NCBI GenBank assembly: GCA_029263415.1
Contig: JAJCXN010000041.1
Coordinates: 291,581 to 355,580 of the forward strand
Length of the DNA: 64,000 nt
Origin: Acidobacteriota bacterium
GTDB taxonomy: Bacteria > Acidobacteriota > Thermoanaerobaculia > Multivoradales > Multivoraceae
Direction of reading: 5' to 3'
Shown: piece after piece, positions 42,441 through 51,244 of the stretch
Position numbering within the stretch: the first letter of the stretch is position 1
Layout of the letters: every line of letters begins with the position of its first letter
Translations under genes and position numbers: made by a program
The notes under the pieces: generated by a model
What the model was told of the DNA's origin: nothing
Databases searched by the model: none
What the model saw: only the letters and a program-made list of their open reading frames with translations

Positions 42441-42608
42441 GGTCGCGGACCCGGAGGGCCCTAGATGCGATCAGAGAACCGTCGCGCGGACCTTAAGAAA
42501 GCCAACCGGCATTGCCATCCCGTACAGTAGCTAGCAGCCATGAAAACGCTCGACCGGAAGCGGCCGCGATCCCAGTAGATTGTGACCAACCAAGGGAGGC
42601 CCAAGACG

Positions 42609-43076
42609 ATGACAGAGAGACAAACGAACAGAGTGACCGGCGTATTGAGCGTCGTTGCTGCGATCATCTTCTTGCAGACACTGTTCTTCAAGTTCACCGG
42701 GTCGCCCGAAACTCAGCACATCTTCGAGACCTTCAGAGCATGGGCAGACGGCTTCGGTTTTGGTTGGTTCTTTGGCACGACGGGACCCGGTGGTCCCTAT
42801 GCGTCTGGTGTCGGTGAATTGATCGCTTCCTTGCTGCTCTTAGCGGGGACGTCTAGGCCTCAATGGCGTTGGTTGCAGCTGTTCGGCGCGCTGATTGCGG
42901 TCGCGATGATGTCGGTCGCTATCCTGCTCCACCTGATCACGCCGCTAGGCGTCGTGGTTCAAGGCGATGGTGGTTTCCTCTTCGCCTTGGCTGCGACCGC
43001 TCTAGCGTCTGGCCTGATCGTCGCGGTCCTCAGACGGGACCTTCTTCCTTGGTCGAAGTCGACCAACGTTCAGTGA
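42609..43076 (+). CDS. DoxX-like four-helix membrane protein
   Basis: About 155 aa with four hydrophobic segments (VLSVVAAIIFLQTLFFKF, ELIASLLLLAG, LFGALIAVAMMSVAILLHL and FLFALAATALASGLIVAVL). The FFKFTGSPETQHIFE segment after the first helix is typical of the DoxX/DoxD-like family. GGGAGG lies about nine bases before the ATG. Members are associated with redox homeostasis or quinone-linked electron transfer, but this one cannot be assigned more precisely. The stop lies 11 bp before the deazaflavin-type reductase gene, so the two are probably co-transcribed. Confidence 0.8.
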   Translation: MTERQTNRVTGVLSVVAAIIFLQTLFFKFTGSPETQHIFETFRAWADGFGFGWFFGTTGPGGPYASGVGELIASLLLLAGTSRPQWRWLQLFGALIAVAMMSVAILLHLITPLGVVVQGDGGFLFALAATALASGLIVAVLRRDLLPWSKSTNVQ

Positions 43077-43087
43077 GGAATCACAAG

Positions 43088-43540
43088 ATGTCAGAACAGA
43101 AGTCGAAGGGCGGGCAGCCGCCCCCAAGGTGGTTCCTCAAGGCCTTCACTCGGCTGCACGTCATCGTCTATCGGGTCTCTGGTGGGCGTATCGGCAGGAA
43201 GTTGGGCGGCGATGAGATCTGCATGGTCAAGATGACTGGCGCCAAGACCGGCAAGCAAAGAACGATTCCACTGATGTACGTGCCAGACGGCGATGCCATG
43301 GTGTTGGTCGCGTCTCAAGGTGGGGCTCCGAGGAATCCGGGTTGGTATCACAACCTGGTGAAGCATCCCGAGGTCACGATCGAGCACAACGGTGTCAGTC
43401 GAGCTTTGGTTGCCCGTCTCGTGGACGCAGAGGAGAAGGAGCGCTTGTGGAAGGTCTGTGTCGAGCACTATGCGGCGTATGAGGACTATCGCCAGCGAAC
43501 GACCCGCGACATTCCCGTTTTTCGTTGCGAACCAAGGTAG
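43088..43540 (+). CDS. Deazaflavin-dependent nitroreductase (DDN)-family protein
   Basis: About 150 aa. It shows the split beta-barrel signature of F420/DDN-type reductases: VKMTGAKTGKQRTIPLMYV, MVLVASQGGAPRNPGWYHNL and HPEVTIEHNG. The ATG at 43088 gives the family's normal length and follows the DoxX-like gene by 11 bp. DDN proteins are best known from mycobacteria, where they use coenzyme F420; outside F420 producers, related proteins may bind flavin or fatty acids. No F420 biosynthesis gene lies in the window, so the cofactor is open. Confidence 0.88.
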   Translation: MSEQKSKGGQPPPRWFLKAFTRLHVIVYRVSGGRIGRKLGGDEICMVKMTGAKTGKQRTIPLMYVPDGDAMVLVASQGGAPRNPGWYHNLVKHPEVTIEHNGVSRALVARLVDAEEKERLWKVCVEHYAAYEDYRQRTTRDIPVFRCEPR

Positions 43541-43613
43541 CGAGAGCTTCATCAGTTGCTGCCTGCTTGCATCCCCGTGGGACTCCACCCGCCTCGGTGG
43601 TGGGAAGCCGCTT

Positions 43614-43934
43614 GTGGAACGACGCGAGGTCAGTGCAAATTTGCGGCTGGCGGCCTTTGCTAAGTACCCATTCACCAAGTACTTAGCGGTCGCTGAGATT
43701 CGTGATACCGTAGTGCTTCGACGGGGAAGCCACCCGCTAGCCGTCAAGCTCGAAGCTCCAGCTACTCCCCTGAGGGAGTACCGACTGCTCGAGACGCTTC
43801 GGTCGACCTTCGTCAGTGACGCGGTCACCGGACTTGCTCTCTCAATGGACATGTTCCGATTGGGCAAGCACTGGATGGGTGGCAAATCGGGGCCTACCAA
43901 AGGCTCCAAACCAGAAACGCTGAATCAGTACTGA
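43614..43934 (+). CDS. Possible small hypothetical protein
   Basis: An open frame of about 106 codons from a GTG reads in a protein-like way (LAAFAKYPFTKYLAVAEIRD, then ETLRSTFVSDAVTGLALSMD). No family was recognised, and no strong ribosome binding site is seen. It contains the inverted repeat at 43659-43687 and ends inside the palindrome at 43922-43937. It could be a fragment of a decayed gene. A long opposing frame on the minus strand (43091-43909) reads less like protein. The 44-kb-side remainder of this gap (43938-44109) holds nothing recognisable. Confidence 0.3.
   Translation: MERREVSANLRLAAFAKYPFTKYLAVAEIRDTVVLRRGSHPLAVKLEAPATPLREYRLLETLRSTFVSDAVTGLALSMDMFRLGKHWMGGKSGPTKGSKPETLNQY
43659..43687. 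repeat. 9-bp perfect inverted repeat
   Basis: GCTAAGTAC (43659-43667) and GTACTTAGC (43679-43687) are separated by 11 bp. This could be an operator-like site, or incidental to coding sequence if the small open frame is real. Confidence 0.55.
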
Positions 43935-43937
43935 TTC
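43922..43937. repeat. 16-bp perfect palindrome
   Basis: GAATCAGTACTGATTC is an uninterrupted perfect palindrome about 170 bp upstream of the RhlE-like helicase start. It is operator-sized, with an AT-richer core than its surroundings. Confidence 0.6.
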
Positions 43938-44109
43938 GCAGCGGCGAACAACAGGATCTTTAGCCCCGTCGGGATAGAGGTCGCGCCGCCACCAACCTCT
44001 CCGAGCCACCCACTGTTGTGCGGGCCGGAACCTAGGTCGCGCATCTCTCTTGCATCGATCGCCTTTCCAGGCGAGCAAGTCGCTTTGTGTGCGCGGCGGA
44101 GAAAAGTCT

Positions 44110-45513
44110 TTGTCTATTGAATCTAACCGTCGGGACGCGTCATCTTCGAGTCCCGCTGCTAAGTCCCAGTTTGAAAAGTTCGATCTTGATCGAGCGCTGC
44201 TGCGCGGTATCGCCGCTGCCGGTTTTACCGAGCCTCGGTCGATCCAGCGTGACGCAATGCCCGCTGCTCTTGAAGGTCGTGACGTCCTGGGCCTTGCTCA
44301 GACCGGCACCGGCAAGACCGCAGCATTCGCGCTGCCGCTGCTTCAGTTGATGCTTGAGTATCCGGGCAAGGGGCCGCGCGCTCTAGTGCTCGCACCCACC
44401 CGTGAGCTGGCCAATCAGATCGCCGAGGAAATCAAGACCTTAGCGAAGTTCACCCGTGTCGAAGTGACCACGATCTTCGGCGGCATCTCCCAGAACCGTC
44501 AAGTTACTGCGCTCAGGCGCAGGCCGGAGATTGTGGTCGGATGTCCAGGTCGTGTGCTTGATCTTCTTCAGCAGGGGCTCCTGCATCTGGACGCAGTCGA
44601 GGCCCTAGTGCTTGATGAGGCCGACCACATGTTCGACATGGGCTTCCTACCGAGCATTCGCAAGATCATGAACGCCTTGCCCAGCGATCGGCAGAACCTG
44701 CTGTTCTCGGCCACAATGCCTAAGGAGATCCGTGGCCTCGCCAACGAGATCCTCAAGGACGCCTTGATCGTTGAGCTGGCCGATAGGTCACCAGCATCGA
44801 CCATCGAACATGCTCTTTACATGATTCCTGAAACCAGCAAGCGCGACCTGCTCAAGCAGGTCTTGAATCGTAAGGAGTGCAGGACTGCGATCGTCTTCAC
44901 CCGCACCAAGTACCGCGCTCGTAAGTTGGCTGAGCAGCTACAGAACTGGAAGTACCCAGCTATCGCGTTGCAAGGGAACATGTCGCAGTCGCAGCGAGAC
45001 CGTGCGATGAAGGGCTTCCGTGACGGCACTTTTAAGATCCTGGTCGCTACTGACATTGCGGCGCGCGGCATCGATGTCTCGAAGATCTCGCACGTCATCA
45101 ACTTTGATGTGCCCGATACGCCTGACGCTTACACCCATCGGATTGGCCGCACCGGCCGTGCCGAGCAAGAGGGCATCGCCTACACCTTTGTCACCGGAGC
45201 AGACGGCGACTGGGTGAGGCAGACCGAACGCAAGATCGGCAAGAAGATCCGTCGCGATCAGGTCGAGGGGTTTGAGGCCGATACCGAAACCTCTAAGGCA
45301 CCGAAGCAGTCGCGAGCGCGCAAGAAGAGTGGTGGGCGTCCGCCAAGGGCTCGAGCCGCTAGAGGACCGGGTTCAGGCCCGGGTCGTGGTCGTGGCCGAG
45401 GACCATCCGGTGGTGGTGCCTCAGCAGGCGGTCCAGGTGCTGGTCAGAGTCGCGGACCGGCTAAAGGCCGCGGTGGTGGTGCAGGTCGGTCGCAGCGCCG
45501 TCGTACGGCTTAG
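44110..45513 (+). CDS. rhlE: DEAD-box RNA helicase, RhlE-like
   Basis: ATP-dependent RNA helicase of about 467 aa. The motifs are: Q-motif region FTEPRSIQRDAMPAA, motif I AQTGTGKTAA, Ia APTRELA, Ib GCPGRVLDLL, II VLDEADHMFDMGF, III FSATMP, IV IVFTRTK, V ATDIAARGIDV, VI HRIGRTGRA. The C-terminal tail of about 75 residues is Arg/Gly/Ser-rich, as in cold-shock-type helicases that bind structured RNA. The start is uncertain. A TTG at 44110 with GGAG about 11 bases upstream gives a normal RhlE N-terminus; an in-frame TTG at 44050 would add 20 residues. The roles inferred are ribosome assembly and RNA turnover. Confidence 0.9.
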   Translation: MSIESNRRDASSSSPAAKSQFEKFDLDRALLRGIAAAGFTEPRSIQRDAMPAALEGRDVLGLAQTGTGKTAAFALPLLQLMLEYPGKGPRALVLAPTRELANQIAEEIKTLAKFTRVEVTTIFGGISQNRQVTALRRRPEIVVGCPGRVLDLLQQGLLHLDAVEALVLDEADHMFDMGFLPSIRKIMNALPSDRQNLLFSATMPKEIRGLANEILKDALIVELADRSPASTIEHALYMIPETSKRDLLKQVLNRKECRTAIVFTRTKYRARKLAEQLQNWKYPAIALQGNMSQSQRDRAMKGFRDGTFKILVATDIAARGIDVSKISHVINFDVPDTPDAYTHRIGRTGRAEQEGIAYTFVTGADGDWVRQTERKIGKKIRRDQVEGFEADTETSKAPKQSRARKKSGGRPPRARAARGPGSGPGRGRGRGPSGGGASAGGPGAGQSRGPAKGRGGGAGRSQRRRTA

Positions 45514-45545
45514 GGCGGCTTAGGGCGGCTTAGGGCGGCTGAGGA
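45506..45545. repeat. 10-bp tandem repeat over the helicase stop codon
   Basis: CGGCTTAGGG is repeated at 45506, 45516 and 45526, with a partial fourth unit at 45536. The rhlE stop codon TAG (45511-45513) is in the first unit and recurs in every unit. The array fills the space between two convergent genes. Confidence 0.92.
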
Positions 45546-45552
45546 CGAGCGC

Positions 45553-48500
45553 TTAGGCCTTCTCGTCCGGCGCGGGCGGTGGCGGCACCAGCCCACGCGT
45601 CTCGATCTTCTGCAGCGCTTCGACCAGGTCCTTGAACCGGTCGAGGCTCTGTAGTGATCGATCCACCAGGTCCTCGATCCGCGGATCCGGTTCGCTCTGG
45701 CTGCGCTTCAGCCAGCGAGAGATGCCGCGCAGCAGTTGCATCAAAGAGCTGTCCACAGTCTTCGAGAGATCGGCCATCAAGCGGTAGACCCCCGGGCTCA
45801 AGGTTTGCACGACTTGCACTTGGCTGCCGCTCTGCTCAGTGGCAGCCCGGCTGGCTGCCGCCTCGATAGCGCCACCGATTCCTTGAAGACCGTTGGTGAG
45901 ATTGCCGAGTTGCGTCGCGATGGTCTTGATCACCTGTGGGTCGAAGGTGGCGTTGGTTGCGCCTGCTGTGGCCGCCACCGGTTGCGCTGGATCCTGCAGC
46001 GATGCTTGCGCCTTGGCTGCAGCGAGACTATCGATGGTGGTCTGCAGTCGCTCGAGGTAGGGCTCTAGATCCAGTTCGATTCGTGCAGGCTCTGCGCTCG
46101 TATCGTCGATGTTGGTTGTCGCGGTTGCTTCAGCGGCGGCGGTGATGCTCGCCTGAATTGAACCTAGACGGTCTGACACCAGTCCGAGGGTTGAGGTGAC
46201 CCTGGTGATCGGATCGTCGTCCGCTCCTCCAGTGGCCTTGACTCGCGCATAGCCACTCAGGATCTCTTGCCAACGCGCACTCTCCTTGTCGGTGAGCGTG
46301 CCGCGCATTTCCTTGAGCTTGAGCATGTTGTGCTCGGCGCCGCTGGTCAGCGTCTGCGCTTCGCCGATGTAGTGGTCGTCCAGCAAGGCTTCAAGCTCTT
46401 CGCTGTTCATGACAGCTAAGATTTTCTCGGCCAGCTTGTTCATGTTGCGATAACTGCCCTGGAGCTGGAACTTGGGTTCGGTGCGGAACGCGTCGTCTTG
46501 GGACGACGAGTAGATGTATTCCTGGTTGACCCGAAGCACAACCTCTTGCACACGCAGGAGCTTGTCGAGCACCGAACGGATCTCTTGCAGCTCGGCGGCG
46601 GAGTAGGGGTGCTTGAGTTGGTCCGAGCGTAGGTCGCCGCCCCGGGCCATGGTCACCAGCTTACGAACATCTTGTGGGTCGCGGCCCGAGAGGGGCGCGA
46701 GCACCGAGTTCGAGGTCAGTGAGTTCTCGATGTAGCTGAGTGCGAACACCTCTTCGCGACCATCTAGAACGTCACCTAGGTTGTAGGTGTCGGCGCGGTT
46801 GGCCAGCATGTCAGGCACTTCGAAGCGTTCGCCAGACTCGGTGTAGGGATTGCCGGCCATGCACACCGCGAACTTCTTGCCGCGTAGATCATAGGTCTGC
46901 GCGCGACCGTTCCACACGCCTTCGACTCGACGTTGAGCGTCGCACAAGGAAATGAACTTCTGTAAGAACTCGGATGACGTATGCTGGATATCGTCGATAT
47001 AGAGCAGCACGTTGTTGGCCATTTCGAAGGCGAGATTGACCTTTTCGATTTCTTGCCGAGCGGTGGCACTGGGTGCCTCGGCCGGATCGAGCGACGTTAC
47101 CGAGTGCCCAAGCGAAGGGCCGTTGATCTTCATGAAGACCAGGCCAAGACGATTGGCAATGTACTCCATCAGAGTGGTTTTGCCGTAACCTGGCGGAGAG
47201 ATCAGCAGCAACAGGCCCATGAGGTCGGTGCGTTGCCCGTCTCCTGTGGTACCAATCTGCTTGGCCAGGTTGTCGCCGATCAACGGCAGGTACACCTCGT
47301 CTAGCAGTTGGTTGCGAACGAAAGAACTCAACACGCGCGGCTTGAACTCGTCGATACGAAGTCGGTGGGTTTCCGACTCAAGCAATTGATGGCGGCGTTG
47401 CTGGTAGGCGCGAAAGCCGGGCACAGTGGTCTCGCGAAAGTGCTCGCTACGTTGGATCAGCTCGTCGAGTCGGAGTTCAAGCACACCGTCAGTGATCAAC
47501 GCGTGTTGTCCAAGCAAGCCCGGTACGCTGGCTGTGGTGTGAGTGTGGCTCTCGCGTCGCTCGACGCGATGGCTGCTCGACGAGCTGCCTCGGTTGCCAA
47601 GAAAGAGGACCACCGCTTCGAGGATGGTGCTGGCCGGCGGCGGTGGCTCAACGGTCGCGGCAAAACCAGTCAGCCATGCCCAGACCAACTGTAGTCTGTG
47701 GTCGAGCGAATCAAGCTTCTCGATCGAGTCTTCAAGAGCCCGGTCTTCAGCTGCAGTTCGCAGTCGCTTCTCGAATGCGTGCACTAGCCCGCTGGCGGTA
47801 CCTGAGCTGATGAAGCGCACCGGATCGAGCGCCAGCTCTTCCACCAGGTAGTGCGAGGCCAAGCGCAGTGAAGTGTGAGCGAAACGCGCGTTCAACGCCT
47901 GCTCGTCAACGAAGGTAGCGAGTCGCTGGTCGAGCTCTTCGAGCAGCACGTTGACCTCGCTGGAGGGCCCAAAGGCGCGGCGCAAACGGACCAAGCTCTG
48001 GGCTCTTTTTGCGAGCGGGTCCCGTTGGTCTCGCTCCAGCCCGTGTTGCCAGAACAAGAACGCGAGTGCGCGCGCGTCGCCGGGGAAGCGGAGTAGGTCG
48101 GCGGTTGAAGAGAGTTGAAGCAGCGCGTCGAGGATTAAGGCGGCGTCGGCGTCGTGCACGCCGCGGTCGTAGCCTTCGTCGTAGCGCTCTGCAGCGATAC
48201 CTCGAACCAGTTCCAGAAGGTTGCCCGCGACTTGCGCCGTCTGCAGATCCTTGAGAGTGAGGTCGCCGGTCTCAGTTTCCGCGGCCGCAAGAATGCTAGT
48301 CGCGAGGTACTCGGCGCGGTAGACCGTGGAATCCTCTGAAGCCAGCGTTTGATCCCAGTAGGTGTTGGTTTCAAGGAACGCCTGGTCGGTGATCGGTTCG
48401 TAGAAATCGGTGCCAACCAGGTGCAACGCCATTGCGTCGTCGCGAGGCACGAGAGTCAACTCGAAGTCTTGGGTGTTGACGCTAAAGCGGTGGCGTCCGA

Positions 48501-51096
48501 GACGGATGACATCGGCGCCGTCTTCGTAGATGTCCTTGCGATCCCTGAGCGCGCGAATCGCTTCCTGCTGAGCGGTCTTGATGCGCGACGTGAGTTCGTC
48601 GGCTTTGACCGAATCGCCGAGGCCGCGCAGCTTGTCTGCGAAGTCGCGTGCCTTAGCGACCATCGCGTCGCCAGCGAAGAAGGCATTGAGTTCGTCCGTC
48701 TCTTTGAAGGTCTGAGCGCGTCGTCTGACCGAATCGAGAATGCGATCGGCAGCGCCAGCCATTTGCCCGATGCGACGCTGTTGCTCATCGAGCAATCGTT
48801 GCCGCTTCGAGGTGACGGCCTCATAGGATTCTTCGCGTTTGACCTGCAACTGGGCTAGGAAGTCGTCGAAATCTGCGTAGCGGCTCTCGAGATCCTCGAG
48901 CGCGACCATCAAGCGGGTCATGGCCGCGTCACAGTCTTCAGGCGTAACAGCCGAACTGATCGCACTCGAGGCGGTTTGGCCAAAGAGCTTGAACTCCGCG
49001 CCGAACTCAGCCGTCGCTTCGCCCGACCTCAGGCTCTTGCGCTTGTTAGTCAAAAGCGCGCGGCTACGGTTGATTCCGGCCATCGCTTGAGACACTTGCT
49101 CGAGCAGCGCAGCGCGCACGGTTGCGTCATCGATGACTAGGCCGCCGGCGATCTCGGACAGCAGTTGGAGACCTTGCTCGGTCTCGGTGATCTCTTCGGC
49201 GAGAGCGTCCGCGTCGGTGACCTTCTCGATGGTCTCGACTTTGGCGACCGATTCTTCGGCTTTGCGGTGATATGGATCGAATGCATCGTCGGTCTGGAGG
49301 AAGTCGACGGTGGCGGCCGAGAGTGAGTCGAAGGCTCCGATGACCTGTTGTTCGAGTTGGTCTAAGTACTCGACATCTACATAGCGCAGGTCTCGAAGAC
49401 TGATCAGGTGGCCGCGCTGCATGCGTAGCGCTCCTAGAGCGCCTACGAAGTCTTGAGCATTGTTCCAAGAGTCGGGCCGGATGCTCTTCGTCAGCTCCTG
49501 GATCTCGCTGCTGGCTTGCTCGATCGCCTTTGCGGTCTGACTCTTGATCGAGGTGACCTTCTCGAACTCGTCAATCACCAGTTCTGCAGTCTCGGTAATC
49601 TGCTGGACTACCGGTCCGAAACCGACCTCACCGTCAGACAACCAGTGGAAGTTGTCGGTCATGCGCTGCGCCGCAGCGATCAGGTCTTCATAGGAGTGAA
49701 CCGACGGCGCTTGGTTGGCGATGATGTGTTGCAACCCGTACGCGTCGGAGACGCCCCTCACCAGATCAGCGTTGCCGATGTTCTCCAGGACCTTGGCACC
49801 TGGGGCATCGCTACTGGTGCCGAGCCTCTTTGCTGCGAACTCCGCGGAGACAAACGGTGTCTGCCAGATCTGCATCGAATGCACACGCGTGGGCTCATCG
49901 GAGGTCGAACGGAAGAGCATCATCTTTCCGTCTTGAAAGACGCAGTGGCCGTGACATGCGATCGGCGTCGCCACTTCCTTGCGGATCAGGTTGTAGGGCA
50001 GTAGCAGCGAACTGCCGTCTTCGCGGTGGTGGAAAACGTACAGCACATCCTCGCCGTTGGGTGAGCGAATGCGCTTGACGAACTCGAGGTCTGAGGTCTC
50101 GCCGTCGAAGGTCTTGGTGACGCCGCTGCGCAGCGTGTAGCCGCCGGGAAAGATGATGCCGTGGTCTTCGGGGAGCTGTTGGCAGGCTTGGCCTACTGCA
50201 TCCACTCGATCGACCGATTTGGTGCGGGTGTTGAAGACTAGATAGCGCCATTCGGTTTCGCGGTAGGGGAGGATCTTGAGCAGAATGAGCGTGCCGAGCT
50301 TGGCGTAGTGGATCTCTCCATCGTCCAGCGTCTGGTCGTGATCGTCAACCGGCTCTCGATAGATGCCCAACCCGTCTTCGGTGTTGTTCTCGACCTTGAC
50401 AGTGAGGTCGCCGCCGACGGTCTCGACGAAGACCTCACCGAGAATATCGACGTGCGGGTTCTTGCCTTGAACGTGCTGGTCGCGGGTGGTGGGAGTCCAC
50501 TCGAAGTCATGAGCGGGGGCAAAGGTGTGATCGCGCTCGCCGCGATTGTCGCGGTAGGTCGCTTCGCCATCGGGCGACAGTGCCCAGCGGAGGACCTTGA
50601 GGTCGAACACCGTGGCGCCGGTTTGAAACACAGCGAGCAGTGCGCCCTCGACATTGCGCAGCTGGAGGAGGCGCGCCGACTTGTAGTAGGCGTAGATCTC
50701 TGAGAAGTTGTCGCGGAATTCGGCGTCGGCCAAGAAGTTGACGTCGGCGGGGTCGCTCAGTGCTTCGAGAGAGAACTGGCCGTCGGTGTCGTTAAAGCGG
50801 TGGGCGCTGAAAACATCGGCGACCTCGGTCTGCTTCTTGAGTCCGATGAAGACGTTGTAGCCAAACAGCAAACGGTCGCCAACCTGGGCGATGTCGCGCG
50901 GGATGCAATTGTTCTCAGTGCGAATCCGCACGTTGCCTACCACCCCCAATTCGGTGCCGCCGAAGATCCCTAAGCGGCGCTCGTTGAGTGAGTCAGCGAG
51001 CTTTGCAAGCTCCTTGCCTTGCGCGACCAAGCGGTCTCGGATCAGCTCGTAGGTGCCTTGCTCGATTTGGGTGGGTGCGTTGGTGGGTTCAGTCAT
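45553..51096 (-). CDS. Giant AAA-type ATPase of the DNA repair ATPase (DUF3686-like) family
   Basis: 1847 aa. The N-terminal roughly 430 residues are beta-rich and begin RLGIFGGTELGVVGNVRIR, as in proteins annotated DNA repair ATPase (the Pfam family I recall as DUF3686). Long predicted coiled coils occupy about 450-880. The AAA module lies near 1290-1500, with Walker A SPPGYGKTTLM, Walker B VLLYIDDIQH and a sensor-like CMAGNPYTESGERFE. A second coiled-coil/low-complexity region (about 1580-1847) ends VPPPPAPDEKA. There is no signal peptide or membrane segment. The DNA repair label is historical, and no nuclease or helicase motif is visible. It follows the SPFH-domain gene by 148 bp on the same strand. 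Inference: a membrane-recruited remodelling ATPase working with the flotillin-like partner. Confidence 0.85.
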   Translation of the reverse strand: MTEPTNAPTQIEQGTYELIRDRLVAQGKELAKLADSLNERRLGIFGGTELGVVGNVRIRTENNCIPRDIAQVGDRLLFGYNVFIGLKKQTEVADVFSAHRFNDTDGQFSLEALSDPADVNFLADAEFRDNFSEIYAYYKSARLLQLRNVEGALLAVFQTGATVFDLKVLRWALSPDGEATYRDNRGERDHTFAPAHDFEWTPTTRDQHVQGKNPHVDILGEVFVETVGGDLTVKVENNTEDGLGIYREPVDDHDQTLDDGEIHYAKLGTLILLKILPYRETEWRYLVFNTRTKSVDRVDAVGQACQQLPEDHGIIFPGGYTLRSGVTKTFDGETSDLEFVKRIRSPNGEDVLYVFHHREDGSSLLLPYNLIRKEVATPIACHGHCVFQDGKMMLFRSTSDEPTRVHSMQIWQTPFVSAEFAAKRLGTSSDAPGAKVLENIGNADLVRGVSDAYGLQHIIANQAPSVHSYEDLIAAAQRMTDNFHWLSDGEVGFGPVVQQITETAELVIDEFEKVTSIKSQTAKAIEQASSEIQELTKSIRPDSWNNAQDFVGALGALRMQRGHLISLRDLRYVDVEYLDQLEQQVIGAFDSLSAATVDFLQTDDAFDPYHRKAEESVAKVETIEKVTDADALAEEITETEQGLQLLSEIAGGLVIDDATVRAALLEQVSQAMAGINRSRALLTNKRKSLRSGEATAEFGAEFKLFGQTASSAISSAVTPEDCDAAMTRLMVALEDLESRYADFDDFLAQLQVKREESYEAVTSKRQRLLDEQQRRIGQMAGAADRILDSVRRRAQTFKETDELNAFFAGDAMVAKARDFADKLRGLGDSVKADELTSRIKTAQQEAIRALRDRKDIYEDGADVIRLGRHRFSVNTQDFELTLVPRDDAMALHLVGTDFYEPITDQAFLETNTYWDQTLASEDSTVYRAEYLATSILAAAETETGDLTLKDLQTAQVAGNLLELVRGIAAERYDEGYDRGVHDADAALILDALLQLSSTADLLRFPGDARALAFLFWQHGLERDQRDPLAKRAQSLVRLRRAFGPSSEVNVLLEELDQRLATFVDEQALNARFAHTSLRLASHYLVEELALDPVRFISSGTASGLVHAFEKRLRTAAEDRALEDSIEKLDSLDHRLQLVWAWLTGFAATVEPPPPASTILEAVVLFLGNRGSSSSSHRVERRESHTHTTASVPGLLGQHALITDGVLELRLDELIQRSEHFRETTVPGFRAYQQRRHQLLESETHRLRIDEFKPRVLSSFVRNQLLDEVYLPLIGDNLAKQIGTTGDGQRTDLMGLLLLISPPGYGKTTLMEYIANRLGLVFMKINGPSLGHSVTSLDPAEAPSATARQEIEKVNLAFEMANNVLLYIDDIQHTSSEFLQKFISLCDAQRRVEGVWNGRAQTYDLRGKKFAVCMAGNPYTESGERFEVPDMLANRADTYNLGDVLDGREEVFALSYIENSLTSNSVLAPLSGRDPQDVRKLVTMARGGDLRSDQLKHPYSAAELQEIRSVLDKLLRVQEVVLRVNQEYIYSSSQDDAFRTEPKFQLQGSYRNMNKLAEKILAVMNSEELEALLDDHYIGEAQTLTSGAEHNMLKLKEMRGTLTDKESARWQEILSGYARVKATGGADDDPITRVTSTLGLVSDRLGSIQASITAAAEATATTNIDDTSAEPARIELDLEPYLERLQTTIDSLAAAKAQASLQDPAQPVAATAGATNATFDPQVIKTIATQLGNLTNGLQGIGGAIEAAASRAATEQSGSQVQVVQTLSPGVYRLMADLSKTVDSSLMQLLRGISRWLKRSQSEPDPRIEDLVDRSLQSLDRFKDLVEALQKIETRGLVPPPPAPDEKA

Positions 51097-51185
51097 TCTG
51101 GTTGCTGTTGAGTGATCTTGACGCTGGCTTCACTTGTAAGCCCCCATGGCTTGAAAGCCGCTGGGGATGTTGCGGCCGGCCGTAT

Positions 51186-51221
51186 CTTCCGGGCGCGCCG
51201 CTCCGAGGCGCGCGTCGGAAG
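51186..51221 (-). promoter_or_regulatory. Strong intercistronic hairpin between SPFH and ATPase genes
   Basis: An outer stem CTTCCG/CGGAAG (51186-51191 with 51216-51221) and an inner stem GCGCGCC/GGCGCGC (51193-51199 with 51207-51213) enclose a 7-nt loop. The hairpin begins 24 bases after the SPFH stop codon. There is no U-tract in the minus-strand direction. It could lower readthrough or protect the upstream message, so that far more SPFH protein than ATPase is made. Confidence 0.65.
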
Positions 51222-51244
51222 CCAATCTCGAATTTGCAGCAGGG

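Noticed and set aside
43091..43909. 272-codon minus-strand frame across the DDN-family gene and the following gap
   Set aside because: Serine/arginine-rich, with no ribosome binding site, and half of it opposes a confident gene.
44146..44160. TTCGAGTCCCGCTGC resembling a tRNA T-arm end
   Set aside because: No acceptor stem, anticodon arm or CCA partner could be folded around it, and it lies in the helicase coding frame.
45553..51096. Reading the giant ATPase as an SMC or RecN-type DNA repair protein
   Set aside because: The Walker motifs are close together in a AAA-type module near residue 1300, not split between the ends as in SMC, and no ABC signature is visible.
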